Below are positions 52,364 through 61,839 of a stretch of DNA of 64,000 nt, one piece after another. The position numbers and the translations under genes were made by a program. The notes under the pieces are model-generated. The model was not told the origin of the DNA and ran no database searches. It saw only the letters and a program-made list of their open reading frames with translations. Position 1 is the first letter of the stretch. Every line of letters starts with the position of its first letter. The stretch comes from Lachnospiraceae bacterium (lineage in GTDB: Bacteria; Bacillota; Clostridia; Lachnospirales; Lachnospiraceae), in NCBI GenBank assembly GCA_017442865.1, contig JAFRXK010000074.1:1-64000 (forward strand), written 5' to 3'.

Positions 52364-52497
52364 CTGCGCTGCCGGATTCATAAATTCGCCCGGTAAACGT
52401 CTGCGCTGCCGGATTCATAAATTCGCCCGGTAAACGTCTGCGCTGCCGGATTCATAACTTCTACCGGTAAACGTCTGCACTGCCGGATTCATAACTT
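52364..52497. repeat. 37-bp tandem repeats, 3.6 copies
   Basis: Units start at 52364, 52401, 52438 and 52475, each beginning CTGC(G/A)CTGCCGGATTCATAA. Copies 1 and 2 are identical; 3 and 4 diverge at the end. There are no spacers, so it is not CRISPR. It lies upstream of the cobalamin riboswitch and after the maltodextrin operon, in a stretch (52241-52649) without genes. Confidence 0.9.
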
Positions 52498-52550
52498 AAA
52501 GAATGGACAGTCCGCTTTACAGACTGCCCACTCTTATATCAGGGAGCTGC

Positions 52551-52608
52551 CTTATGCATAATGCATAAGACAGACATATTTATTTAAAAAAGCAAACGCC
52601 TTTTTAAA
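52551..52608 (-). terminator. Palindrome and probable terminator after the maltodextrin permease genes
   Basis: CTTATGCAT-A-ATGCATAAG (52551-52569) is a perfect palindrome. Next to the permease gene stop, AAAAAGGC-GTTT-GCTTTTTT (about 52605-52584 on the minus strand) forms a terminator-like hairpin with a T-run. A further hairpin lies at about 52505-52530. Confidence 0.55.
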
Positions 52609-52649
52609 CTTATTTACTATTGACATCAAATTGTTTTTGAAGTGCTTAT

Positions 52650-53912
52650 TTAACCCTTGACTGCTCCTGAAAGTCCCTCTACATAGTACTTCTGCAGCCA
52701 GATAAACAATGCTACTATAGGTATCGCAACCAGAACCGCACCTGCCGCAAACTGCGTATAGTAAGCATCTATTCTACGGAAGTCGGTCATCCAGTAAAGT
52801 CCAAGCGCTACCGTATACCATGTCTTGTTATCGCCCATAACCATACTTGGGAAGATATAGTCTGACCACGCTCCCAGGAATGAGGTCATGATTGTATAAA
52901 TAATAATCGGCTTTGACAAAGGAACAATTATTTTCGTGAATATCTGCCATCTGTTTGCTCCGTCGATAATCGCTGCCTCATCCAGTGACTTCGGAATCGT
53001 ATCAAAGAAGCCTTTGCAGATATAATATCCCATCGCCGCACCTGCTGCCGCAACCACGATAAGCGCTACCAGCGTCTGTGCGAGTCCGAGACCCTTTAAG
53101 ATGTTGTAAACCGCAACCATAGCCATGAAGCCAGGGAACATACCGATAATAAGCACAGCCTGCATGAACGCCTTTCTGCTTCTGAATCTTGTACGGCTTA
53201 ATGTATACGCTGTTGCAAGAATTATAAGTGTAGAAAGTATACAGGTACATACCGCAACCAAAAGAGTGTTAAGCCACCATCTGCCAAACGGCACTGAGCT
53301 GTCAGCAGAGAACAGCTTCTGATAATTGCCGAGCGTAAAGCCCTTTGGTAAGAAATAGCCAACATAATAACCCTGCTCAGCTCTAAGCGAGGTAAGCACA
53401 ATCCAAAGAATCGGGAAAAGCCAGATTATACTTAATATAACAAGCACAATATATCCCGGATTTATCTTTGCCACCTTCATAACAAGGAATAATGCCACAA
53501 ATGAAGCCGCTAAAGCGAGCCAGTAACCTACTCCAAAGTTCTTAACCATAAAGCTCTTTGACAAAATGCCTGATGAATCAAGCATTGACTTGCTGCCAAA
53601 TAAAAGCAGGAAATAGCTTGCCGCCTGAACGATTCCTATTACAACCCAGATTCTTGCAAGCGGAATATTCGGCTTTACTGCCATTATGATACCTGCCACC
53701 ACCATAAGCAGTGAAGCGGCAATTCCGATAAGCAGAACAATCGGCATAACACCTTTTCCTGAGGATAAAGTTTTTACCACTGCCAAAACACCTATCACTG
53801 TATCATTTCCATTAGCTACATACGGAAGGAACACCGAAATACCGCACAGTACTGAAGCAACAAGTCCGCCTAATAAATATTTTAAATTTAATCCGATGAT
53901 TGTTTTCTTCAT
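52650..53912 (-). CDS. Maltodextrin-type ABC transporter permease (MalG-like)
   Basis: 420 residues. An N-terminal extension with four hydrophobic segments precedes the standard permease (IVLVILSIIWLFPILWIVLTSLR). FFDTIPKSLDEAAIIDGANRWQIFTKIIVPLSKP is the EAA loop that docks the ATPase. The C-terminus ends in AGAVLVAIPIVALFIWLQKYYVEGLSGAVKG, typical of MalG proteins. The start overlaps the stop of the MalF-like gene (TAATG), so the two are coupled. No ATPase gene is nearby; a shared MsmX-type ATPase elsewhere is likely. Confidence 0.9.
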   Translation of the reverse strand: MKKTIIGLNLKYLLGGLVASVLCGISVFLPYVANGNDTVIGVLAVVKTLSSGKGVMPIVLLIGIAASLLMVVAGIIMAVKPNIPLARIWVVIGIVQAASYFLLLFGSKSMLDSSGILSKSFMVKNFGVGYWLALAASFVALFLVMKVAKINPGYIVLVILSIIWLFPILWIVLTSLRAEQGYYVGYFLPKGFTLGNYQKLFSADSSVPFGRWWLNTLLVAVCTCILSTLIILATAYTLSRTRFRSRKAFMQAVLIIGMFPGFMAMVAVYNILKGLGLAQTLVALIVVAAAGAAMGYYICKGFFDTIPKSLDEAAIIDGANRWQIFTKIIVPLSKPIIIYTIMTSFLGAWSDYIFPSMVMGDNKTWYTVALGLYWMTDFRRIDAYYTQFAAGAVLVAIPIVALFIWLQKYYVEGLSGAVKG

Positions 53913-55294
53913 TATTGGAATCCCTCCTCATTCTTTAATGCATTTGAACGTCTGTATGTAATCAAAGAGAATGTTGCTGAAATAACGAATATGACAAGAC
54001 CGATTGTTGCCGCAAGGTTGAAGTCATTGCTGTTCTTTGTCAGCTTATACAGCCATGTTACAAGCAGGTCTGTCTTTCCGGCACCCTTATAATATTCAAG
54101 AGTTAATGGTCCGCCTCCTGTGAGGAAGTAAATAGGACCAAAGTTATTAATATTGCTTATAAAGTTTGTAATAAGGTACGGCGTTGTTATAAACAGCATA
54201 TATGGGAATGTAATCTTTCTGAAGGTAACAAATGCATTTGCGCCGTCAATCTTTGCACTCTCATATAATTCCGCAGGAATATTCATAAGAATACCTGTAA
54301 CCATTAACATTGTAACCGGAATACCGATCCACATATTAACGATTATAACCGTACATCTTGCCCACATAGGATTTGACAGGAATGGAAGTGCCTCTGTGGT
54401 AAAGCCCCAGTTCTGAAGCAATACATTGATAATACCGTTCTTTCCTACCATCGTGGAAACAACCAGAAGTGAAATAAATCCCGGTATAGCCATTGTTATA
54501 ACAAAAATCGTTCTCCACATCTTCTTTAATGCTATTCCCTTGGAATTGATAAGCATTGCTAAAAAGATTCCGCAGAAATAACATGAAAATGTAGCAACAA
54601 CGCCCCAGATAAGTGTCCAGCCGAGCACCGGCCAGAATGTGCTGGAAAGCTTATCCGTCGAAGACATAAGATTTTTAAAATTCTCAAGACCAACCCATGT
54701 GAAAAGATTTCCCGGAGGCTGGTGGTTGGCATCGTAGTTTGTAAATGCCATAAGTATCATGTATATAAGCGGTGTAACCGTAAATACCAAAATACCGAGT
54801 ATAGGTATTGCAAGGAAAAGCTTATGAATATTTTCATTGGCAAGACTCTTAACATCCTCGGCAAATGTAGGAACCTTTTTGCCTCTGCCCTTTAATATTC
54901 TGGCTTCCTCTCCTGCTGCAACAGATGCATACCATAATGCTATAAATAAAACCGTGACTACAATCGCAACAACTCCGTAAAGCAGGATAAGCATTGAGTT
55001 ATCGCCCTGTGACATCTCATAGATTCCGATTTCCTCATTATAAACGAGGCCCTGCTGCTGCGTACCGAGCGTCGTAAGCTTTGCAATGCTTGAAGCTCCT
55101 GTACGAATCATATAAACAATATATGCAATTTCGATAAGCAGGAAAAGCACGCCCTTTACAGCCTGCCCTCTCACTATATTGCCGAGGCCCATTATAAAGC
55201 ATGAAAGCTTACTGAAAATATCTCCGTATTTCCATGCCGATACAGGACCCGGTTTCTGAAACAAGTAATCCTTTTTCTGTTCTTTTGAACTCAT
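53912..55294 (-). CDS. Maltodextrin-type ABC transporter permease (MalF-like)
   Basis: About 460 residues from the ATG at 55294 (GGGAGG 7 nt upstream). The N-terminal part has extra membrane segments and a periplasmic-type insert (LGTQQQGLVYNEEIGIYEMS) as in MalF of Firmicutes. The permease core carries NIPAELYESAKIDGANAFVTFRKITFPYM, the EAA loop. It lies after the binding-protein gene and shares a stop/start overlap with the MalG-like gene. The importer probably takes up the products of the amylase encoded in the same cluster. Confidence 0.9.
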   Translation of the reverse strand: MSSKEQKKDYLFQKPGPVSAWKYGDIFSKLSCFIMGLGNIVRGQAVKGVLFLLIEIAYIVYMIRTGASSIAKLTTLGTQQQGLVYNEEIGIYEMSQGDNSMLILLYGVVAIVVTVLFIALWYASVAAGEEARILKGRGKKVPTFAEDVKSLANENIHKLFLAIPILGILVFTVTPLIYMILMAFTNYDANHQPPGNLFTWVGLENFKNLMSSTDKLSSTFWPVLGWTLIWGVVATFSCYFCGIFLAMLINSKGIALKKMWRTIFVITMAIPGFISLLVVSTMVGKNGIINVLLQNWGFTTEALPFLSNPMWARCTVIIVNMWIGIPVTMLMVTGILMNIPAELYESAKIDGANAFVTFRKITFPYMLFITTPYLITNFISNINNFGPIYFLTGGGPLTLEYYKGAGKTDLLVTWLYKLTKNSNDFNLAATIGLVIFVISATFSLITYRRSNALKNEEGFQ

Positions 55295-55404
55295 CCTGAT
55301 ACCTCCCTGATATGTCTGGCAAAAGCCGCTAATACACTCTCCGGCAAACACACAGGCTTAACCGCCGCGTGGTTTTCTGCCGGCAAAAGCATATCTTTTA
55401 AAAC

Positions 55405-55445
55405 AGGACCGCTTCTAATAGACGGATCTACATAGAAACGGTCCT
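55405..55445 (-). other. Intercistronic stem-loop between the binding-protein and permease genes
   Basis: AGGACCG/CGGTCCT (55405-55411, 55439-55445) with inner TTCTA/TAGAA forms a 12-bp bulged stem. Such hairpins usually protect or limit the transcript between a highly expressed binding protein and its permeases. Nearby, ATTAATC/GATTAAT (55465-55471, 55486-55492) is a further inverted repeat resembling the operators of this cluster. Confidence 0.55.
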
Positions 55446-55513
55446 CTTAAGTTTAAGCTATGAAATTAATCGATATTGAATTATTGATTAATCTTTAAAA
55501 TTCATGTCTCAAA

Positions 55514-56764
55514 TTATTCAACAAGCTTTGATGTAACGCTGTCTACTAATGAATCAAGCATTGACTGAAGATTAGCCTCTGTAACGTCACCGTTGATAAC
55601 TGCATCACCGAATGCCTTTACAGGATCCCAGTACTGTCCAATCTGTGAAATTGAAGGCTGTGGTGTAGCAAATTCTGTCTGAGCGATAAGAGCTGCTGCA
55701 GCAACGTTCTTTGCAATCTCTTCATTGTCCTGTAATGAGAGGCATGTAGGAGTTTCGCTGCACTCTGTGTAACGTGTTAACTGGTTAGCTTCGTTATCAA
55801 ACCACTCACATAACTGCTGTGCTGCTAAAGGAGCCTTTGTGCTTGCCTTTACAACATGGCACTTGTAATCTGCGAAGTTGCTAAGCTGTACTTTCATGCC
55901 ATCAAGTATAATAGTTGGTAATGCGCAAGCACCTAAATCATCGCCGAGAGCGTCATGTAATTCAGGATATGACCATGTACCTGAGCAAAGAGCGCCTAAC
56001 TTGCCATCCTTGAAAAGAGCACCTGCAATACCGTCTAAGTCCTCAACATACTTAGGATTCTTTGCAAGGTCTAAAACGTACTTACCAGCCTTAAGACCGT
56101 TTGCATCGTTCCATGTGCAGTTTGTAGGGTCTGTTCCGTCAGCGCCGAATAATGTACAGCCTGCTGCATAGAAGAATGACTCAATATACCATGAGTTAGA
56201 TATTGTACATGAGAAGTTTGAAATACCATCTCCAAGATCCTTAGCCATCATTGACTCTAATGACTTAACATCATTCTCATCAAATAACTTCTTGTTGTAG
56301 TACATAAAGAATGAGTTTGGTGATGATGGAACTGCGTAAAGCTTGCCATCTCTTGTACAAGCCTCTAAAGCACCCTCACCATAAAGCTTCTTAACATTGT
56401 CAATATCATATGCTATAGGAAGAATCAAACCTGCTTCAACTACCTGTGATAATGAGCCTGATGGAACAATCATAACATCTGCTGCAAGATCAGGGTCTGT
56501 TGTAAGTAAGTTAACTGACTCGTCTATACCAACGATTGAAACATCAAATGTACACTTGTACTCCGGATGAGCCTTTGCAAAGTCATCACACATCTTCTTT
56601 GTAATCTCAACCTCTTCTTCAGGAACCCATACCTTAAGGGCTACGTCCTGAACCTCAGCACTCTTTGTGCCTTCATTGCTTCCGCCCTTTGAACCACAGC
56701 CAACAAGCATTGCAGCTGTCATAACTGTTGCCATTGCGATTGCTAAAACCTTTTTTAACTTCAT
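55514..56764 (-). CDS. Maltodextrin-binding lipoprotein of an ABC importer
   Basis: About 416 residues. The signal peptide ends in a lipobox (AMLVGC), so the protein is lipid-anchored outside the membrane. The mature part is of the extracellular solute-binding family 1 (VWVPEEEVEITKKMCDDFAKAHP, VPSSPNSFFMYYNKKLFDEND, GKLGALCSGTWSYPEL, ATPQPSISQIGQYWDP). The ATG at 56764 has GGAGGAAAATGTT upstream. Its own promoter and operators are just upstream. Sugar specificity is inferred from the amylases in the cluster. Confidence 0.9.
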   Translation of the reverse strand: MKLKKVLAIAMATVMTAAMLVGCGSKGGSNEGTKSAEVQDVALKVWVPEEEVEITKKMCDDFAKAHPEYKCTFDVSIVGIDESVNLLTTDPDLAADVMIVPSGSLSQVVEAGLILPIAYDIDNVKKLYGEGALEACTRDGKLYAVPSSPNSFFMYYNKKLFDENDVKSLESMMAKDLGDGISNFSCTISNSWYIESFFYAAGCTLFGADGTDPTNCTWNDANGLKAGKYVLDLAKNPKYVEDLDGIAGALFKDGKLGALCSGTWSYPELHDALGDDLGACALPTIILDGMKVQLSNFADYKCHVVKASTKAPLAAQQLCEWFDNEANQLTRYTECSETPTCLSLQDNEEIAKNVAAAALIAQTEFATPQPSISQIGQYWDPVKAFGDAVINGDVTEANLQSMLDSLVDSVTSKLVE

Positions 56765-56833
56765 AACATTTTCCTCCATTTTAATAATAATATTATTATA
56801 TTTCAGCTTACGCTGAATTTATTTCTCTGCAAT

Positions 56834-56897
56834 CAATTAACGAATTGGTTAATCGATTAACTAACTTAACTGTACAATAGTTTTTTTCAGTTGTCAA
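56834..56897 (-). promoter_or_regulatory. Promoter of the importer operon with two LacI-type operators
   Basis: Minus strand: TTGACA (56897-56892), 17 bp, TACAGT (56874-56869). The perfect palindrome TTAATCGATTAA (56849-56860) starts at about +2. A second inverted repeat CAATT-AACG-AATTG (56834-56847) lies just downstream. The arrangement fits repression by the LacI-family protein encoded at 59110-60126. Confidence 0.7.
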
Positions 56898-56991
56898 TAG
56901 TTTTTTTTAAATTTGTACAAGTTTTTTTTATTCACGCTTTGTTTTTTAATAAAAGTGCCTACATTTTACCATAAAGTAAAATTGTTATTAG

Positions 56992-57045
56992 TTAAAAAAA
57001 CTCTTCACGAAACTTAATTACAGTTATATTTGTGAAGAGTTTAAC
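56992..57045 (-). terminator. Rho-independent terminator after the neopullulanase-type gene
   Basis: An 11-bp stem (56998-57008 with 57032-57042) is followed by a T-run of seven on the minus strand. It separates the GH13 gene from the importer operon. The rest of the 56765-57070 gap holds the promoter and operators described separately. Confidence 0.85.
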
Positions 57046-57070
57046 TAAATTTATATATATAATTATTGCG

Positions 57071-58969
57071 TTAACGTAATTTTAACAGATACGCACAATG
57101 TGCCTTTACGTTAACCTTAATCGTTCTGTTATCCTTCTTTTCATATTCAAACGCTCTGCCGGATATCTCTTCAAAGCCTGCGTCTGCAGCTGCGCCTATT
57201 ATACCTACCGGAAGCTCAATCTCCTTATCCGACGGATTCGCAGATACAACTGATATATACGCCTCATTTCCGTAAAATCTTGCAAGTGACAGTATGTAAT
57301 CCTTTGCATATAAGAACTTCATACCGCCCTTTGACAACGCCATACTTTCAGTTTTAAGATGTGCAAGCTTACTATACAAATGATACGCCTCGCACTCCTC
57401 TATATTTTTGCCCCACGGCATAGGGAACCTGCAGCCCTCATTATTCTCCGTCCAGCCGTCAATCTCCGCCTCATCACCATAATATACAGAAGGCGCGCCG
57501 ACAAGCATAAACTGAAGCATTACAGCACCCCTGTATTCCTCTGAATTAACAGCAGCATTGTTATGCAGCCTCGGCACATCATGACTGTCTATAAGATTAA
57601 ACTGATTTTCCCACATGACATAAGGCAGCTTGGAAAGGTGCTCCGTTACCCTGCCCACAAAATCCTCGGCAGTCATTTTGTATTTAACATCTCTTAAAAA
57701 CTCATTTCTTGCATTGAACAGATCAGGCTCGCCAAGAAATTGTCTTATAACCCTGCCGCAGCCATAATAATTCATAGGGGAATCCCACTCCTGCCCCTGC
57801 ATATATCCGGCGCAGTCGCCCCAGTCCTCTGCAAGAATATAAGCCTGCGGGTTTTCCTCGCGGATGCTCTTTCTTATCTGCGGCCAAAGCTCATGCGCAA
57901 GCTGAACCTCGTTGTTTCTTGCAAATACATCCGCAACATCAAATCTCCAGCCGTCAATATTGTACGGCTGCTTAAGCCATTTTTTCAGAACCGATTCCTG
58001 ACTTCGGTATATTATATCCCTTAAGGCTTCAGACGTATAATTCAATGTCGGAAGGTCTGCAATATTAAACCATCCGTGGTACCTGTTGCTGCCCTCTTCA
58101 AAGAAATAATAGCCTCTTTCCTTAGAATCCGGGTTGTTGTATGCCCCTTCCGATTTATCAAAATACAGGCCGTCCCGGTTGAACCACCTGTGGGCAGTGC
58201 CGGTATGATTTATTGAAATATCCAGAATAAGCTTCATGTCATTTTCATGCAGCTCCTTCGACAGCAAAGCCAGCGCTTCATCACCGCCGAAATGCTCATC
58301 CACATGGAAATAATCTATGCAGTCATATTTGTGTACCGACGGTGCCCTGAAAATAGGATTTAAATATAATGCAGTAACGCCCAGTTTCTTTAAATATGGT
58401 ATCTTTTTGCGTATACCCTCTAAGTCTCCGCCAAAGAAATCCATGCAAAAGCCCTGCTCGTATTGCAGCGGTCTGTCCTCCCAGTTCATGTGAATGGTTT
58501 CATGCCCGTTCAGGCTGTATTCACCGTTCTGCACATCATTTGCAGTATCTCCGTTACAGAACCTCTCAGGGAATATCTGATAGAAAACCGAGCCCTTCAC
58601 CCACTTTGGCTGCCTGTAATCCGCCAAAAGCACAAAATCATATGTATGGTCAGGGATATATGTAGTAATCCCATTCTGAGTATAATAATATATTATGTCC
58701 TCGCAAACCAGATAGAACTGGTACTGCATCCTGTTCTCCGTAATCTTAAGCTCTGCCGCATAATATACAAGTCCGTTTTCCTTTTTTTCCTCCTGCATAT
58801 GAATCAGCAGTTCTGCACCATTCGGAATTGAGCGAAGCAGCACATGCTTAACCGGCGCATCATCATACATTCTTATACTTATCTTTACTTTCTCAAACAG
58901 CTCAGGCTCCGGATTGCTTACAAAAGCGTCCGTTCCATCACTGTATACACTCTCAAGCCACTGCTCCAT
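57071..58969 (-). CDS. GH13 alpha-glycosidase (neopullulanase/maltogenic amylase type), cytoplasmic
   Basis: About 632 residues without a signal peptide. An N-terminal beta-sandwich (about 1-125, CBM34-like) precedes the barrel beginning WVKGSVFYQIFPERFCNGD. Catalytic motifs are NIDGWRFDVADVF (nucleophile Asp), AYILAEDWGDC (acid Glu) and NLIDSHDVPRLH (stabilising Asp). The enzyme should split imported maltodextrins in the cytoplasm. The ATG at 58969 has GGAG 6 nt upstream. It lies after the LacI gene and is probably co-transcribed with it and the amylase. Confidence 0.92.
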   Translation of the reverse strand: MEQWLESVYSDGTDAFVSNPEPELFEKVKISIRMYDDAPVKHVLLRSIPNGAELLIHMQEEKKENGLVYYAAELKITENRMQYQFYLVCEDIIYYYTQNGITTYIPDHTYDFVLLADYRQPKWVKGSVFYQIFPERFCNGDTANDVQNGEYSLNGHETIHMNWEDRPLQYEQGFCMDFFGGDLEGIRKKIPYLKKLGVTALYLNPIFRAPSVHKYDCIDYFHVDEHFGGDEALALLSKELHENDMKLILDISINHTGTAHRWFNRDGLYFDKSEGAYNNPDSKERGYYFFEEGSNRYHGWFNIADLPTLNYTSEALRDIIYRSQESVLKKWLKQPYNIDGWRFDVADVFARNNEVQLAHELWPQIRKSIREENPQAYILAEDWGDCAGYMQGQEWDSPMNYYGCGRVIRQFLGEPDLFNARNEFLRDVKYKMTAEDFVGRVTEHLSKLPYVMWENQFNLIDSHDVPRLHNNAAVNSEEYRGAVMLQFMLVGAPSVYYGDEAEIDGWTENNEGCRFPMPWGKNIEECEAYHLYSKLAHLKTESMALSKGGMKFLYAKDYILSLARFYGNEAYISVVSANPSDKEIELPVGIIGAAADAGFEEISGRAFEYEKKDNRTIKVNVKAHCAYLLKLR

Positions 58970-59109
58970 AATATTCTCCATTTCTTAATCTTGCGGCAAA
59001 ATCACAGCCGCAGTCCCTTCACCGGCGAACCGCCTGCCGGTCTCTATAAGCTTAATTTCCGTACAAGTGCCTTACAGACTGTCCTTTGATGCCATGCATA
59101 TAAATATCT

Positions 59110-60126
59110 TTAGTTTCTGAACAGCTGCTTGACAGACTGTCTTTCAACTATCTCAACATCAACATTATAATTTGCAGTTGTTCTCTTCTTCTCACGAATC
59201 GCGTCAAACAGCAAATCACCGACCAGCTGCACTTTTCGCTCAATATTCTGCGAAACCGTTGTAAGCTGAGGATTCGAGTAGCGGCACTCCGGAAGATTAT
59301 CAAAGCCTACAACCGAAATATCATCCGGCACATTGAGTCCGCTAAGTCTTAATCCGTCCATCACGCCAAAAGCAAGTATGTCTGACATACACGCTGCCGC
59401 CGTAAAGCCGCTGCTTGAAAACGCGAGCTTCTTTCCGACCTCTACTCCCTGTTCATAGGTCGTCTCTGCCTTAAAATAATTCTCTGCCTTTATATCAATG
59501 CCCCGCTCCTTAAATGCATTGCAAAAGCCCTTATATCTCTCCATAATAACGCCGTAGTTTTCAATGCTAGGACCTACAAAGGCAACCTGGCTGTGTCCCT
59601 TGCCAAGCAGATATCTTGCAGCAAGATAGCCGCCCTTGTAATCGTCTATTCCAACATTTGCAATATTAAGGTCCTCCGCATAGGTATCAACGTAAACAGC
59701 CGGAATCTTTAACTCCTTCTCTATCTCCTCTACTTCATCACGAAATGTTCCAAGGAAAATTATACCGTCGGCATTCCATGTCGAGAAGAACGGAAGCGCG
59801 TCAATACTGTGCCGCACGCTGCGCATCATAAGGTAATACCCCTGTGTTCTGATATATTGTTCAAGCAGCGCAAGCACCTGTGTATTGTACGGGCTTGCTG
59901 AAAATGCATCCTTCTCAGCAACGTATGGAATCACAACACCTATAATCTTACTTTCCTTTGATACAAGACTCCTCGCCGCCGCATTTGGCTTATAATTGTT
60001 CTCATCAATGATTTTTTGAATTCTCTGAACAGTCTCCTTTGACACCTTATTATAATTCCCGTTTATAACATTTGAAACCGTCACAGAGCTTACTCCTGCA
60101 ATTTCAGCGATATCCTTTAATGTCAT
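59110..60126 (-). CDS. LacI-family transcriptional regulator (MalR-like)
   Basis: About 338 residues. The N-terminal helix-turn-helix MTLKDIAEIAGVSSVTVSNVINGNYNKVSKETVQRI is followed by a periplasmic-binding-protein-like sugar-sensing domain (IIGVVIPYVAEKDAF, GSGKGHSQVAFVGPS-type stretch, DISVVGFDNLPECRYSNPQLTTV). The ATG at 60126 has GGGAG 8 nt upstream; the frame to 60174 is not needed. By position it regulates the maltodextrin genes through the palindromic sites at 56834-56860 and 61724-61737. The effector is probably a maltodextrin. Confidence 0.92.
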   Translation of the reverse strand: MTLKDIAEIAGVSSVTVSNVINGNYNKVSKETVQRIQKIIDENNYKPNAAARSLVSKESKIIGVVIPYVAEKDAFSASPYNTQVLALLEQYIRTQGYYLMMRSVRHSIDALPFFSTWNADGIIFLGTFRDEVEEIEKELKIPAVYVDTYAEDLNIANVGIDDYKGGYLAARYLLGKGHSQVAFVGPSIENYGVIMERYKGFCNAFKERGIDIKAENYFKAETTYEQGVEVGKKLAFSSSGFTAAACMSDILAFGVMDGLRLSGLNVPDDISVVGFDNLPECRYSNPQLTTVSQNIERKVQLVGDLLFDAIREKKRTTANYNVDVEIVERQSVKQLFRN

Positions 60127-60203
60127 ACACTCAACTCCCATCATACATAATAATCCGCTGCAGTAATGCATCACAGCAGTAATGGCAATGCAGATAACTC
60201 ACA

Positions 60204-61595
60204 TTAATCCTTAATTATCACATAACCCCACGGTTTAAGCGTCAGATTATCAGGATTCTTAACATATTCATCTATCGGACAATCTTCTGTAAAGCTCTCG
60301 CCCTCAGCACCGTTTATTAACACCGTATCGTTATCATCGGCTATTCCCGAAACCGAAATGCTTTTTTCTCTCTTGCTCATATTGAAAATGCACTTGATTT
60401 TATTGTCTTCCCTTGTTCTGCTAAACGCCAGCACATTTCTCTCGCCCGTATCGTAATATTCAATATCTCCGCCATACGCTCCTGCATATAAAGCCTGGTT
60501 ATCGCTTCTTATCTGTGCTAGCTCCTTCAAAAGCTCACGATATGACACATCCGAGCTGCTCCAGTCTATAGTATCCTTCTCCATAAATGCAATCGCATGG
60601 TCAAGTCCTATCTCGTCGCCCGAATAAATAAGCGGCATTCCCGGCATTGTATAAATAAGCGTAAAGAATTCAGGCAGTGCCTCTCCTCCAAAGCCCTCCA
60701 TAATCGTATGCTCATAAGAATTCTTATCATGATTATCAAGGAAATTGAGCTTAAATGTTCCTTCAGGATAATCCTCCGGTATATAATACTTGACATACTG
60801 CGCATTCTTCGAGTCACGCGCAAGCGCAAGCAGCAGCTCGTACAGCCCCCAGTTGTAATTCATATCAAATGCATACTCCAGATATTCTTTTTTCTTATCT
60901 TCCTCCGCAAGCATGAATACCGGCTTAACCTTTTCAAGCTCTTTTCTTGCGTCCTCCCAGAAATCAACCGGCACGCCGTCAGCATAATCGCAGCGGAAGC
61001 CGTCAATATCAAATTCCTTCACCCAGTATTTCATGCACTTAATCATCTCTTTACGCATGTCACTGCTGTCATAATTCAAATCGGCAACATCCGGCCAGCC
61101 CATGCCCACAGGCGACACTATGTTTCCCTTGTCATCCTGCGTATACCAGTCTGGATGCTCCTTTATCCACGCACAGTCCCAGCCTGTATGATTCGCTACC
61201 CAGTCAAGCATAACCTTAAAGCCCATCTCATGAGCCTTGTCCACCAGCTTTTTAAAATCCTCCCTGCTTCCGAACTCAGGATTCACCTCGCAGTAATCAG
61301 TTATCGAATAATATGAGCCAAGCACTCCCGAACGCTTTGTCACCGAAATAGGGTGAATCGGCATAAACCACAACACGCTAACGCCCAGCTCCTTAATCTC
61401 CTCAAGATGCTCCGAAAAAGCATTAAACGTGCCCTCCTTCGTATACTGTCTTACATTCACCTCGTACATGGCGGAGGATTTCGTCCACTCAGGCACTGTC
61501 CTGACCTTTGAGGCGCTTTCTTCCTTCTTGCCGCAGCCCGCAGCACATGCTGCCAGGCATACTAAAACACACATCACCGCAATAAGCTTTTTCAT
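60204..61595 (-). CDS. Extracellular GH13 alpha-amylase lipoprotein
   Basis: 463 residues. The signal peptide ends with a lipobox (AACAAGC), so the enzyme is lipid-anchored outside the cell. The barrel shows AMYEVNVRQYTKEGTF, VMLDWVANHTGWD, DIDGFRCDYADGVP (nucleophile Asp), VFMLAEEDKKKEYL (acid Glu) and LNFLDNHDKNSYEH (stabilising Asp). It would trim starch or maltodextrins into pieces the importer can use. AAAGGA precedes the ATG. First gene of the amylase-LacI-neopullulanase transcript, with its own operator. Confidence 0.92.
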   Translation of the reverse strand: MKKLIAVMCVLVCLAACAAGCGKKEESASKVRTVPEWTKSSAMYEVNVRQYTKEGTFNAFSEHLEEIKELGVSVLWFMPIHPISVTKRSGVLGSYYSITDYCEVNPEFGSREDFKKLVDKAHEMGFKVMLDWVANHTGWDCAWIKEHPDWYTQDDKGNIVSPVGMGWPDVADLNYDSSDMRKEMIKCMKYWVKEFDIDGFRCDYADGVPVDFWEDARKELEKVKPVFMLAEEDKKKEYLEYAFDMNYNWGLYELLLALARDSKNAQYVKYYIPEDYPEGTFKLNFLDNHDKNSYEHTIMEGFGGEALPEFFTLIYTMPGMPLIYSGDEIGLDHAIAFMEKDTIDWSSSDVSYRELLKELAQIRSDNQALYAGAYGGDIEYYDTGERNVLAFSRTREDNKIKCIFNMSKREKSISVSGIADDNDTVLINGAEGESFTEDCPIDEYVKNPDNLTLKPWGYVIIKD

Positions 61596-61723
61596 GGTTA
61601 ATTATGTCCTTTCTGTTGTTTATACCGTGGTTAATAAAAGGTTAATAGTATTTTTTTGCGTATAAAAGCGTTAATTTCTGCCATTATCAAGCGTAATGTA
61701 ACGTTTTATATGCGAATATTTAA

Positions 61724-61773
61724 GTTTATCGTTTAACTATATCTAGATTATTACACATTTAAAGATTTGTCAA
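61724..61773 (-). promoter_or_regulatory. Promoter and LacI-type operator of the amylase gene
   Basis: Minus strand: TTGACA (61773-61768), 17 bp, TAATCT (61750-61745). The quasi-palindrome GTTAAACGATAAAC (61737-61724) overlaps the expected start site, as in the importer operon. Confidence 0.55.
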
Positions 61774-61774
61774 G

Positions 61775-61817
61775 AAAAAGCTGTGCAAACATTTCTGTTT
61801 TGTTTGCACAGCTTTTT
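61775..61817. terminator. Bidirectional terminator
   Basis: AAAAAGCTGTGCAAAC (61775-61790) and its complement at 61802-61817 form a 16-bp perfect stem with T-runs on both strands. It closes the minus-strand remnant at 61840-62137 and insulates the amylase promoter. Confidence 0.9.
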
Positions 61818-61839
61818 TATATGTCATAAAACATATATT

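Noticed and set aside
52364-52497. Possible second CRISPR array (37-bp period)
   Set aside because: The units are directly adjacent with no spacers, so it is a simple tandem repeat.
60597-61316. 239-codon plus-strand ORF
   Set aside because: It is antisense to the GH13 amylase catalytic core and shows no independent signals.
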